A stretch of 64,000 bases of DNA from Microbacteriaceae bacterium VKM Ac-2854. Lineage in GTDB: Bacteria > Actinomycetota > Actinomycetes > Actinomycetales > Microbacteriaceae. Shown in pieces: positions 53,768-61,833 of this stretch; the stretch's first letter is position 1; the number at the start of each line of letters is the position of its first letter. The notes beneath the pieces are model-generated. The model was given only the letters and a program-made list of their open reading frames with translations. It did no database searches and was not told the DNA's origin. The position numbers and the translations under genes were made by a program. The DNA lies in contig JABMLH010000001.1 in the NCBI GenBank assembly GCA_013205085.1, forward strand, positions 186,001 to 250,000. Reading direction: 5' to 3'.

Positions 53768-53782
53768 TTGACGCAGCGTCAA
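53768..53782 (+). promoter_or_regulatory. MerR-type operator in the tipA-like promoter
   Basis: TTGACGCAGCGTCAA is a perfect 15-base palindrome 18 bases before the MerR gene start. It is preceded by TTGACC (53763) and lies where MerR proteins bind between promoter elements. The message may be leaderless or nearly so. Confidence 0.6.
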
Positions 53783-53799
53783 CCCGTAGCGTCGAAGAC

Positions 53800-54555
53800 A
53801 TGACGGAACGGGAGTGGTCGATCCAGGAGATCGCCAAGGCGGCCGGCACCACGAGCCGCGCGCTGCGGCACTACGGCGAGCTCGGGCTGCTGCGTCCGAG
53901 TCGCATCGGCGCGAACGGTTACCGCTACTACGACCGCGGCGCGTTGCTGCGGCTGCAGCGCATCCTGCTACTGCGCGAGCTCGGGCTCGGCCTACCAGCC
54001 ATCGCCTCGGTGCTCGATCAGGAGACGGATGCGCACCGCGCGCTCGACGGCCACCTCGCGTGGCTGCGCAGCGAGCAGGACCGGCTGTCGAGGCAGATCT
54101 CGGCGGTACAGAACACGATGAGAAGAATGGAAGGAGGGGAGGAGCTCATGGCGGACGAGATGTTCGACGGCTTCGACCACACGCAGTACAAGGACGAGGT
54201 CGAACAACGGTGGGGTGCGCAGGCGTACGCCGACTCCGACCGCTGGTGGCGCTCCCTGAGCGCCGCGGAGAAGGCGGACTGGCAGACGCGGCAGCAGCGG
54301 CTCGCCGCCGACTGGGCGGCGCTCGCCGCCACGGGCGCGGATCCGACGGGCGCGCCGGCACAGGCCCTGGCCGAGCGGCAGGCGCAGTGGCTCGGCGCCA
54401 TCCCCGGCACTCCGAGCGCCGCGGGCCGCCCGACCCGCGCGTACTTCGAGGGCCTCGCCGAGCTCTACGTGGCCGACGACCGCTTCGCCGCCGGCTACGC
54501 GGGCGGCGCCGCCTTCGTCCGCGCCGCGATGCTCGCCTACGCGCCGGCGCTCTGA
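53800..54555 (+). CDS. MerR/TipA-like regulator with TipAS ligand domain
   Basis: This 251-residue regulator has an N-terminal MerR helix-turn-helix (EWSIQEIAKAAGTTSRALRH, YGELGLLRPSRIGANGYRYY), a coiled-coil linker near 80-110, and a C-terminal TipAS antibiotic-recognition domain (FDGFDHTQYKDEVEQRWGAQ, YADSDRWWRSLSAAEKADW, and GLAELYVADDRFAAGYAGG). TipA-type proteins activate their own promoter when they bind thiopeptides or other drugs. The ATG at 53800 has no ribosome binding site, consistent with a leaderless transcript. Confidence 0.93.
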   Translation: MTEREWSIQEIAKAAGTTSRALRHYGELGLLRPSRIGANGYRYYDRGALLRLQRILLLRELGLGLPAIASVLDQETDAHRALDGHLAWLRSEQDRLSRQISAVQNTMRRMEGGEELMADEMFDGFDHTQYKDEVEQRWGAQAYADSDRWWRSLSAAEKADWQTRQQRLAADWAALAATGADPTGAPAQALAERQAQWLGAIPGTPSAAGRPTRAYFEGLAELYVADDRFAAGYAGGAAFVRAAMLAYAPAL

Positions 54556-54587
54556 CACCGGGCGGTGCCGACGGGTGCCCTCTCTTA

Positions 54588-54632
54588 GCGAAAAGTTGCA
54601 GCCCTCGGCCCGCCAGGGCTGCAACTTTTCGC
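54588..54632. repeat. Family B palindromic repeat, copy 3
   Basis: Perfect 18 bp arms (54588-54605, 54615-54632; core GCGAAAAGTTGCAGCCCT) between two genes on the same strand. The flank after the right arm (CAGAAC) matches the window's first bases. Confidence 0.92.
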
Positions 54633-54746
54633 CAGAACGGGCGGGCGGGCGGCAATCCGGGGGGAGGAATGGCTGCGAATGCAAGTAGTCGCCCCGGATC
54701 AGCATCCGTGGTCGGATCAGAACGTCGCCGACCGAAAGGGTCCACC

Positions 54747-56765
54747 GTGGCCATCCAGACCGCCCTCGATGCCGTGCGCTCCGCCTCCACCCTGCTGGAG
54801 GGGATGCGCCGCGCCGACGAACTCACCGTCGCAGCCGTGAGCGACGGCGGCACCCGTGCCGTCAAGGTGCTCGCCCGCGCAGCGCGTGACGACGCCGACC
54901 AGCTCACCGCGATCGCGGCGGTGCACGCGCTCGCGCAGATCTTCGACGACTCCGCCGACGCCGCCCTGCTCGATCTGCTCGACGGCGAGCGCGCCTTCCT
55001 CCGCGAGCACGCCGCCTGGGCGATCGGCGGCCGGCTGCCGCGGCTCGAGGCGATCGCCGCGCTGATCCAGCTGGTCAGGGCCGGCGGATTCGCGGGCATG
55101 CTGGCCCAGCGCACCCTGGGCCTCTGGGGCGCCTCGCTGCCCGACCACCTCGGCCTCGCGCTCGAGAGCACGCTGCTCGCCGAGACCGACGGCGAGCGTC
55201 GCGCCCGCCTGGTCGAGACCATCGGCCTGGTGCCCGGCGTCATCCCCGACCGCCTGCTGCTGAGGGTCGCCGGCGACTCCGACGAGTACTTCGCCGCCCG
55301 TTCCGCGGCGGTCGCGGCGCTCGGCGACCGCCGGATCGGTGCGGTGCTGCTGGCCACCCTCGCGGCGACGGAGGGACCGCTCACGGCGACGGCACGGCTC
55401 GCGGCGGCCGATCATCTGGACCTCACCGCCACGGCGCACGGCCGCACCGTCGCGCAACTCTTCCTGCACGCCGACATCGACGGCTCGCTCAGCCGGGTCG
55501 GCGCGGGCGACAACGGCGGCATCGCCACCCTGCTGGTGCGCTTGGGCGATGCGCTGATCGCGCAGGGCGCCGCGGATCGCGTCGTCACGCTCTCCCGCGG
55601 CACGCCCGCCGACGCGCTGCGTCCGCTCGCCGCCGGCCACGCCTTCGCCGCCGTGCCGTTCGACGGCGCGCCGGTCTCGATGGCCGAATCCTGGCCGCGC
55701 CGGGTCGCCGCCGAGCGCGGCATCCGCCGGGCCCTGCGCCAGGCCGGCCGGGTGGACGTGCTGCACCTGCGGATGGCCGACGTCGGCTCCCTGGCTGCCG
55801 CATCCGTCGCCCGCGAGCTCGACATCCCGGTGGTGTTCACCGTCGCCCCGGATCCGCACGGCGCGATCGCCGCGCAGGAGCGCGCCGGTGTGCTGACCCG
55901 CGCGAACTTCGGCGAGCGCGACGCGATCGAGCACCTCTGGTTCCGGGTGCGCTTGGTGCAGCGGCTGGCCGCCGACTCCGCGCACACGGTGTTGTTCCCG
56001 CGACCCGACCTGGAACAGAGCCTGCGCGAGCTGATCGGGATCGACGTCTCCGCGCATCCGGAGCGGCACACCGTTGTGCCCGAAGGCATCGACCTCGACC
56101 GAGTGGATACCGCCGTCGCCGCCCGCGGCGCCGACGCACCCGAACTGGACGCGCTGCTGGCCGAGCTGCCCGCGGACCGTCGCGCACTGCCGCTGCTGAT
56201 CAGCGTCGGGCGGATGCATCGGGTCAAGGGCATGGCGACGCTCGCGGAGACCTGGGCGGCCGAGTTGCAGGGTGTCGCGAACCTGCTGATCGTCGGCGGC
56301 GACCTCGCCGAGCCCAGCGCGGACGAACGCGAACAGCTCGACCGGATCGCGGCGGTCGCGCAGCCCGGACTGTTGCTCGCCGGCCACCGTCCGAACGATC
56401 AGGTCGCGCGCTGGCTGGCCGCGGCCCGCTTCGGCCGGCCCGGTCTCGCGACGCCCGGTGGCGTCTACGTGTGCGCCAGCCAGAAGGAGGAGTTCGGCAT
56501 CGCCCTGCTGGAGGCGATCGCGACCGGGCTGCCGGTGGTGGCACCGAACGCGGGCGGCCCGGCGACCTACGTGGTCGAGGGCGCGACCGGCCTGCTCGTC
56601 GACACTGCGGATCCGCGCGCCCTGGCCGCGGGCATCCGCGCGGCGCTGGGACTGCAGCCGGTCGGCGGGCGCGACATGGTCGCCGAGCGCTACACGATCG
56701 CGGCGATGGCGCGCGCCCTCGCGCCGGTCTACGCGGACGCCGCACGGCAGGCGGTACCGGCGTGA
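54747..56765 (+). CDS. HEAT-like repeat-GT4 glycosyltransferase fusion
   Basis: This is a 672-residue protein. Residues 1-240 are helical repeats of HEAT/PBS-lyase type (TAIAAVHALAQIFDDSADAA, FLREHAAWAIGGRLPRLEAI). Residues 250-672 form a GT-B glycosyltransferase: VLHLRMADVGSLAAASVARE, VPEGIDLDRV, ISVGRMHRVKGMATLAETWA and the GT4 donor motif KEEFGIALLEAIATGLPVVA with GLLVDTADPRALA. It probably transfers a sugar from a nucleotide donor. GTG 54747 follows AAAGGG; an in-frame ATG at 54669 with GGGGAGG is an alternative. It overlaps the next gene by four bases. Confidence 0.88.
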   Translation: MAIQTALDAVRSASTLLEGMRRADELTVAAVSDGGTRAVKVLARAARDDADQLTAIAAVHALAQIFDDSADAALLDLLDGERAFLREHAAWAIGGRLPRLEAIAALIQLVRAGGFAGMLAQRTLGLWGASLPDHLGLALESTLLAETDGERRARLVETIGLVPGVIPDRLLLRVAGDSDEYFAARSAAVAALGDRRIGAVLLATLAATEGPLTATARLAAADHLDLTATAHGRTVAQLFLHADIDGSLSRVGAGDNGGIATLLVRLGDALIAQGAADRVVTLSRGTPADALRPLAAGHAFAAVPFDGAPVSMAESWPRRVAAERGIRRALRQAGRVDVLHLRMADVGSLAAASVARELDIPVVFTVAPDPHGAIAAQERAGVLTRANFGERDAIEHLWFRVRLVQRLAADSAHTVLFPRPDLEQSLRELIGIDVSAHPERHTVVPEGIDLDRVDTAVAARGADAPELDALLAELPADRRALPLLISVGRMHRVKGMATLAETWAAELQGVANLLIVGGDLAEPSADEREQLDRIAAVAQPGLLLAGHRPNDQVARWLAAARFGRPGLATPGGVYVCASQKEEFGIALLEAIATGLPVVAPNAGGPATYVVEGATGLLVDTADPRALAAGIRAALGLQPVGGRDMVAERYTIAAMARALAPVYADAARQAVPA

Positions 56766-58072
56766 CGCTGCTGATCGTCAGCCCCGACTACGCCTCGCAC
56801 TTGCTGCCGCTGGCGACGTTGGGCACCGAATGGCTGCGCCGCGGTGAACGCGTTGTGGTCGCGACCGGCTCCTCGACCGCCGCGATCGTCGCCGCGTTCG
56901 GCTTCGAGCATGTGCCGCTGCGGTTGGGACGCGGCTCGAATCCGGGCACGATCCGTGCCGAGGAGCAGGTGGCGGAGGAGGACGCGTCGCTGCGCGGCTT
57001 CTTCGCCGCGACCCGCGTGGGCATGGTCGCCACCCTCGACTACCAGGCGAAGGAGCGGCTGACCGACCTGCTCTGGGATCCCCGTGGCGTCGCCTCCGCG
57101 CTGGCCGCGATCCTCGCCGAGGTGCGGCCCGATCAGGTGATCGTGGACCACCTCGCGTTCACCGCCCGACTCGCGTTGGATGCGGCGGGGGTGCGCTACG
57201 GCGACGTTGTGCTCGGGCATCCGTCGGCCCTGACGGTGCCGGGCGAGGTGTACGGCTTCCCGCCGGCGTGGCCCGCAGCCTTCGACCCGTCCGCCGAATC
57301 GCTGGACGCGCTCTGGGAACGCTGCACCCAGGTGCGCGATCACTTCACCGCCGAGTGGAATGCGGCGCTCGCCGAACTCGACGCGACGGCAGCACCGGTA
57401 GCGGATGCGTTCGCGACGGCCGGCGCCGTCCTCCTGCTGAACTACCCCGCGACGCTGCATCCGCCGGCGCGCACCGCCGCGCTGCCGCCGCACGCCTTCC
57501 TCGGTTCCGCCGTGCGGGAGGAGCCCGTCGACGACGAGGTCGCCGCCTGGCTCGCCGCCGACGACGCGCCGGTGGTCTACGTCAGCTTCGGCAGCTTCCT
57601 CTCGGTGCGGGCCGACGTCCTCGCCCGGGTCGCCACCGCGTTGCAGGGCGTGCGGATCCGCGGGCGAGCGGTGCGGGTCGCCGTCGCGATCGGCGCGGCG
57701 GATCCGATCGAACTGGCCGACGCGGGCTGGGATGCGGTGCCGGAGGGTTGGCTGGTGCGCGGCTTCCTGCCGCAGGTCACCCTGCTGCGCGCGGCCGCAC
57801 TCGCGGTGACGCACGGCGGCAACAACAGCGTGACGGAGTCGCTGACGGCGGGGGTGCCGATGCTGGTGCTGCCGTTCTCGACCGATCAGTTCGCGGGTGC
57901 CGCGGCGCTGGTCGACGCCGGGTTCGCGGAGGCGCTCGACCCGAACACGGCGACCGTGGGCGAGTTGCGAGCGGCGGCGGATCGAGTGCTCCGGGGGCCG
58001 CGGCCGACGGGGTTGTCCGCCTCACTGCAGGCGATGCCGGGCCCGGCGCGCGCGTACGCGGCGCTGGCGTGA
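56762..58072 (+). CDS. GT1-type (UDP-glycosyltransferase/MGT-like) glycosyltransferase
   Basis: This 436-residue GT-B enzyme has PDYASHLLPLATLGTEWLRR at the N-terminus, VDHLAFTARLALDAAGVRYG, VVYVSFGSFLSVRADVLARV, and the C-terminal donor motif GWLVRGFLPQVTLLRAAALA followed by VTHGGNNSVTESLTAGVPML. This is the macroside/MGT family pattern seen in natural product and glycolipid glycosylation. GTG 56762 overlaps the upstream stop. Two different glycosyltransferases in one coupled operon suggest consecutive sugar additions to a shared acceptor. Confidence 0.92.
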   Translation: MTLLIVSPDYASHLLPLATLGTEWLRRGERVVVATGSSTAAIVAAFGFEHVPLRLGRGSNPGTIRAEEQVAEEDASLRGFFAATRVGMVATLDYQAKERLTDLLWDPRGVASALAAILAEVRPDQVIVDHLAFTARLALDAAGVRYGDVVLGHPSALTVPGEVYGFPPAWPAAFDPSAESLDALWERCTQVRDHFTAEWNAALAELDATAAPVADAFATAGAVLLLNYPATLHPPARTAALPPHAFLGSAVREEPVDDEVAAWLAADDAPVVYVSFGSFLSVRADVLARVATALQGVRIRGRAVRVAVAIGAADPIELADAGWDAVPEGWLVRGFLPQVTLLRAAALAVTHGGNNSVTESLTAGVPMLVLPFSTDQFAGAAALVDAGFAEALDPNTATVGELRAAADRVLRGPRPTGLSASLQAMPGPARAYAALA

Positions 58073-58329
58073 CCGCCCTCTACACGGATGCGGTGCTGAC
58101 CGCACCGGAGGCGCTCGCCGCGGTCGCCCGCGCGCTCGGCGCAGCCGTGGTCGGCGCCGGGACCGCCGCGGCCCACGTGCCGTTCGCCGGCGGTCGCGCG
58201 ACGGTCACCGTCGCGAAGTTCCGGGATGAGGTGCCGGTGACGGTCGATGTGGAGGGTGATTCGGCCGCCGTCGCCCAGGCCCTCCGCGCCGCGGGCTGGT
58301 CTGTGCGGCTCGGGACGCGTCGCGTGTGA
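58069..58329 (+). CDS. Small hypothetical protein of the glycosyltransferase operon
   Basis: This 86-residue protein, VTALYTDAVLTAPEALAAVA start, has an Ala/Val-rich body and a predicted alpha/beta fold (GGRATVTVAKFRDEVPVTVD, ALRAAGWSVRLGTRRV). No family is recognised. GTG 58069 overlaps the GT1 stop, making a three-gene coupled operon. Its last two codons lie in the left arm of hairpin F. A role in the same sugar pathway is inferred from coupling only. Confidence 0.7.
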   Translation: MTALYTDAVLTAPEALAAVARALGAAVVGAGTAAAHVPFAGGRATVTVAKFRDEVPVTVDVEGDSAAVAQALRAAGWSVRLGTRRV

Positions 58330-58434
58330 AACGAAGGATCGCGTCGGCGGCCACGGGTTTCTCGAGCCGGAGATCCGCGAGATTCCGGGGGTGCGCCGAG
58401 GTGGCGTCTCGAGCGGTCCTTCGTTTCACACGCG
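58321..58434. repeat. Long hairpin between convergent genes (family F)
   Basis: CGCGTGTGAAACGAAGGA (from 58321) pairs with its inverse at 58413-58434, 21 of 22 bases, around a 70-base loop with GAGATCCGCGAGA-type internal repeats. The left arm overlaps the end of the small hypothetical gene; the right ends two bases before the glycosyltransferase stop. Confidence 0.8.
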
Positions 58435-58435
58435 T

Positions 58436-59098
58436 TCAGTCGCCGAGCTCCTCCAGGAACGTGACGAAGGCCGACTTTCCCTGCGCCGCGGCGTCGCGGT
58501 AGCGCTGCATCCGCGCCGCGTTGGCCTCGTACTGCTCGCCTTCGCGCAACTGCGTCAGGTGGTGCAGCGCGTAGACCCGGCCCTCGTGCCGCGCGGGTTC
58601 GGCGCCGAGCAGCATCCGGTGCGCCACCAACCAGGCCGAATCCTCGAAGCCCCAGCCGCGGAAGCCCTCATCCTGCCCGGCATGCGCGGCCCAGACGCGC
58701 GGGGTGCTCACGTAGACCCCGGAGCAGGCGCCGTGCACAACGGTGTATTCGCAGTCCGGTAGCGCCGTGCCGGCGAAGTACTGCGCGGTGCCCTCCGGCC
58801 CGAGCCAGCGGTACTCGGTGTAGGGCAGGTGGGTGACGCCGTCGCCGGCGGCCGCGATGGCTGCGCGCAGCGGCGCCTCCTCCGGAAAGGTGTCCGCATC
58901 CGCGATCACGATCGGCTCGTCCGGCTCGACGGACGCGACGCCGAGGTTGCGGCATCGGGCCAGGTTGAAGGGTGTGTCGCCGCTGTCGATCGGCAGGATG
59001 CGCGCCTCCGGCAGCACCTCGCGGTACCAGGCCGTCACCGCGTCGTACGCGGCCAATCGGCTGGGCTGCGCCCGCCAGGGGATGATCACGGTGGTCAT
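58436..59098 (-). CDS. GT2/GT27-like glycosyltransferase
   Basis: This 220-residue single-domain GT-A enzyme has TTVIIPWRAQPSRLAAYDAV at the N-terminus, the metal-binding DAD motif in PIVIADADTFPEE (about residue 65), and GFRGWGFEDSAWLVAHRMLL near 145, like the galactosyltransferase C-terminal GWGxEDxxL motif. It probably transfers a hexose to an unknown acceptor. No signal peptide or membrane anchor. ATG at 59098. It runs towards the three-gene glycosyltransferase operon, facing it. Confidence 0.85.
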   Translation of the reverse strand: MTTVIIPWRAQPSRLAAYDAVTAWYREVLPEARILPIDSGDTPFNLARCRNLGVASVEPDEPIVIADADTFPEEAPLRAAIAAAGDGVTHLPYTEYRWLGPEGTAQYFAGTALPDCEYTVVHGACSGVYVSTPRVWAAHAGQDEGFRGWGFEDSAWLVAHRMLLGAEPARHEGRVYALHHLTQLREGEQYEANAARMQRYRDAAAQGKSAFVTFLEELGD

Positions 59099-59107
59099 CT
59101 CTGAAGC

Positions 59108-60010
59108 CTAGGCGCGGGCGGCTCCGCCTCGGGCGGCCGACTCGGCCAGAGACAGCGCGCCCAGCACGCCGGCGTCGTCGCCGAGGGCGGGCGGCAGGAT
59201 GCGGATGCGCCCGGCGGCCGTGCCGTTCGCGCCGGGCGGGCCCATCAGCCGCTCGACCTCGCGCTCGACGAGAGGCAGCAGGCCCGGGGTCTTGGCGACG
59301 CCGCCGCCGATCACGGCCAGTCGCACGCCCACCGTGTAGGCGAGCGTCGCCACGAGTTGAGCCAGGTAGTAGGCGCTGAAGCGCAGGTTCTGCGCCGCGC
59401 GTTCGGGGTCGAGGCTGGAGCCGTCCGTACCCCAGCGCCCGAGGATCGCCGGGCCCGCGACCAGCCCCTCGACGCAGTCGCCGTGGAACGGACAGGTGCC
59501 CGCGAAGTCGTCCTCCGGATGCCGGCGCACCAGCACGTGCGCGATCTCGGGCCAGCCGCTGCCCGCGAGCAGCCGTCCGCCGTTGATCAGCCCGCCGCCC
59601 ACCCCGGTGCCGACGGTGAGGTAGACGAAGTCGGCGACCCCCGCGCCGGCGCCCCAGCGCGCCTCGCCGAGAGCGGATCCGTTCACATCCGTGACCAGCC
59701 GCGCCGGCACGCCGGGCAGCGCGGCGCCGATCGCGCCGAGCACATCGGTGCCCTCCCAGCCGAGCTTGGGGGTCGAGGTCAGGTGGCCGTACGTCGGCGA
59801 GGCGGGGTCGACGTCGAGCGGACCGAAGGAGGCGACGCCGACGCCGGCGATGTCGCCGGTCAAGAAGGCGGCGATGTCCGCCAGCGTCTCGACCGGGCCG
59901 CGGGTGGGCAGGCTGATCCGGCGCAGGATGCGGCGGGGTTCCTCGAGGGGGGCGAGGGCGCAGACGACCTTCGTTCCTCCGGTCTCGATGCCGGCGATCA
60001 GGGTGCTCAT
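59108..60010 (-). CDS. ROK-family sugar kinase (fructokinase-like)
   Basis: This 300-residue kinase has the phosphate loop AGIETGGTKVVCAL at the N-terminus, VTDVNGSALGEARWGAG, YLTVGTGVGGGLINGGRL (about residues 125-142), and the zinc site HVLVRR...CPFHGDCVEGLVAGPAI. The CPxHGxCxEG form is that of YdhR/GmuE-type fructokinases. It phosphorylates fructose or mannose with ATP. GAGGAG precedes the ATG at 60010. It is divergent from a LacI regulator, its probable repressor. Confidence 0.92.
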   Translation of the reverse strand: MSTLIAGIETGGTKVVCALAPLEEPRRILRRISLPTRGPVETLADIAAFLTGDIAGVGVASFGPLDVDPASPTYGHLTSTPKLGWEGTDVLGAIGAALPGVPARLVTDVNGSALGEARWGAGAGVADFVYLTVGTGVGGGLINGGRLLAGSGWPEIAHVLVRRHPEDDFAGTCPFHGDCVEGLVAGPAILGRWGTDGSSLDPERAAQNLRFSAYYLAQLVATLAYTVGVRLAVIGGGVAKTPGLLPLVEREVERLMGPPGANGTAAGRIRILPPALGDDAGVLGALSLAESAARGGAARA

Positions 60011-60091
60011 GCGGATCCGCTCCTCAAAATGTCTCACGTTGGCATCCGCCACGATAGCGTGCCACGATGCAGTCGTGGGGAGGAGATGCGG

Positions 60092-61063
60092 ATGAGGACA
60101 CGCGCGACCATCGCCGACGTCGCCGAGCGCGCCGGCGTCAGCCTGCGCACCGCATCCCGCGCGTTGACCGGCTCGCCGAAGGTGGCCGCCTCGACCCTCG
60201 CGCGGGTCGAAGCGGCGGCGGCGGAACTGCGGTTCCGGCCGAGCGCGGCCGCCCGCGAGCTGCGCGACGGTGGGCGCGGATCGGCGCTCGGCTTCGTGAT
60301 CGGCGACCTGACGAATCCGTTCTACGCCGCGGTCGCCGCCGGCATCAGCGAGGAGGCGGCGGCGCGCGAGGTCACGGTGCTGGTCACCGCCTCCGGCGAC
60401 CGGATCGAGGCGGAGCAGCCGGCCGTGGTCAGCATGCTGGAGCGGCGGGTGCGGGCGCTGCTGCTCATCCCGATCGCGACCGACCACCACTACCTCGACG
60501 ACGAGCGCGCCCTGGGCACGCCGGTGATCGCGGTGGACCGCCCGCTGTCGCGCGCGGCGAGCGACGCCGTGCTCTTCGACAACCGCGGCGGCGCGCGCGA
60601 GGGGGTGCGCGCACTGGTTGCGGCGGGGCATCGGCGCATCGGTTTCGTCGGCTCGCCGCGTGGGCTGTACACCCACGGCGAGCGGCTGCGCGGCTACCTC
60701 GACGCGGTGGGTCCGGAGCCGCGGCTGCTGCGGGAGGATGCCGTGACCGTCGCGGAGGCGGAGCTCGCGACGGCCGCGCTGCTGCGCCAGGAGGATGCGC
60801 CCGACGCGATCTTCGCGGGCAACAACCGGGCGATGCTGGGCGCGTGGAAGGCCATCCGGGAGGTCCGCCCCGGTACCGCGCTGCTCGGCTTCGACGACGC
60901 GGAGTTCGCGGAGGCGCTGGGCGTCAGCGTGGTCGCGCACGACCCGCGTGAGATGGGCCGCGTCGCCGCCCGCCTCGCCTTCGATCGCGTGGCGGACCTG
61001 CACGGCGAGCTCCGCGAAGTCGTGCTCCCGACCCGGCTGGTGCTGCGCGGCTCCGAGCGCTGA
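60092..61063 (+). CDS. LacI-family transcriptional regulator
   Basis: This 323-residue protein has a LacI helix-turn-helix (TIADVAERAGVSLRTASRAL, then SPKVAASTLARVEAAAAELR, hinge FRPSAAARELR) and a periplasmic-binding-like sugar domain (SALGFVIGDLTNPFYAAVAA, GHRRIGFVGSPRGLYTHGER). ATG 60092 was chosen because GGGGAGG lies eight bases upstream; the in-frame ATG at 60086 is too close. Divergent from the ROK kinase gene with 81 bases between, so it likely controls it in response to a sugar. Confidence 0.94.
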   Translation: MRTRATIADVAERAGVSLRTASRALTGSPKVAASTLARVEAAAAELRFRPSAAARELRDGGRGSALGFVIGDLTNPFYAAVAAGISEEAAAREVTVLVTASGDRIEAEQPAVVSMLERRVRALLLIPIATDHHYLDDERALGTPVIAVDRPLSRAASDAVLFDNRGGAREGVRALVAAGHRRIGFVGSPRGLYTHGERLRGYLDAVGPEPRLLREDAVTVAEAELATAALLRQEDAPDAIFAGNNRAMLGAWKAIREVRPGTALLGFDDAEFAEALGVSVVAHDPREMGRVAARLAFDRVADLHGELREVVLPTRLVLRGSER

Positions 61064-61090
61064 GGCGGTCGCCCGCGAGATCGGTCGCCG

Positions 61091-61160
61091 CGGACGAGGT
61101 GCCCGGCCGCGGCGTTGCACCTCGTCCGCAGCTGCGAATCTCGCGAAATTTCGCGAGATT
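61091..61160. repeat. Family C palindromic repeat, copy 3
   Basis: The inner stem CGGACGAGGTGC (61091-61102) with its inverse (61117-61128) is followed by the 24 bp palindrome starting AATCTCGCGAAATTTC at 61137. Only one copy of the outer palindrome is present, so this is a shorter form. It lies between convergent genes. Confidence 0.88.
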
Positions 61161-61170
61161 TCGCGAGACT

Positions 61171-61833
61171 TCAGCGGCGGGTGTACTCCAACTCGGGGCG
61201 GCCGGGGGAGCCGTAGCGGGGGGAGCGGGAGGCGGTGCCGGCGTCGGCGAGGTGTTCGAGGTAGCGGCGGGCGGTGACGCGGGAGATCTCGAGGGCGGCG
61301 GCGACCTCGGTGGCGGAGATGCCGGTTGCGCCGAGCAAGTCGGTGATCGCGGTGAGGGTCTCGGGGGAGAGGCCCTTCGCCAGGCCGGGTGAGTTGGAGG
61401 TGCGCAGCGCGGCGAAGGCGCCGTCGACCTCCTGCTGGCTCGCCACCGCGCCGCCGTGCATCCGCTCGCGGAAGGCGCGGTAGCTGGCGAGTTTCGCCGC
61501 GAAGACGCTGAACACGAACGGCTTGATCAGGTACTGCACGATGCCCGCCGAGACGGAGGCGCGCACCACCGCCGCGTCCCGCACCGCGGTGATCGCGATC
61601 ACGTCGACCTCGAGCCCCGCCGCGCGGATCGCCCGGCACAGCTCCAGCCCGCCCATGTCGGGCAGGTTCATGTCCAGCAGCACCAGGTCGACGCCGCCGA
61701 CGCGCAGCGCCCGGATCGCCTCCGCTCCCGTTCCCGCCACCGCGGCGAGCTCGAATCCGTCCACGCGGCGTACGTAGTCGGCGTGCGCCTGGGCCGTCAG
61801 CGCCTCGTCCTCGACCACCAGAACGCGGATCAC
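61171..61833 (-). CDS. CitB/DcuR-type response regulator
   Basis: This 220-residue response regulator has a receiver domain (RVLVVEDEALTAQAHADYVR, phosphate acceptor Asp54 in VLLDMNLPDMGGLELCRAIR, YLIKPFVFSVFAAKLASYRA) and a C-terminal helix-turn-helix (SATEVAAALEISRVTARRYL). This is the CitB family, which controls uptake of citrate and C4-dicarboxylates. GTG 61833 overlaps the kinase stop by four bases, so the kinase and regulator form an operon. Confidence 0.93.
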   Translation of the reverse strand: MIRVLVVEDEALTAQAHADYVRRVDGFELAAVAGTGAEAIRALRVGGVDLVLLDMNLPDMGGLELCRAIRAAGLEVDVIAITAVRDAAVVRASVSAGIVQYLIKPFVFSVFAAKLASYRAFRERMHGGAVASQQEVDGAFAALRTSNSPGLAKGLSPETLTAITDLLGATGISATEVAAALEISRVTARRYLEHLADAGTASRSPRYGSPGRPELEYTRR

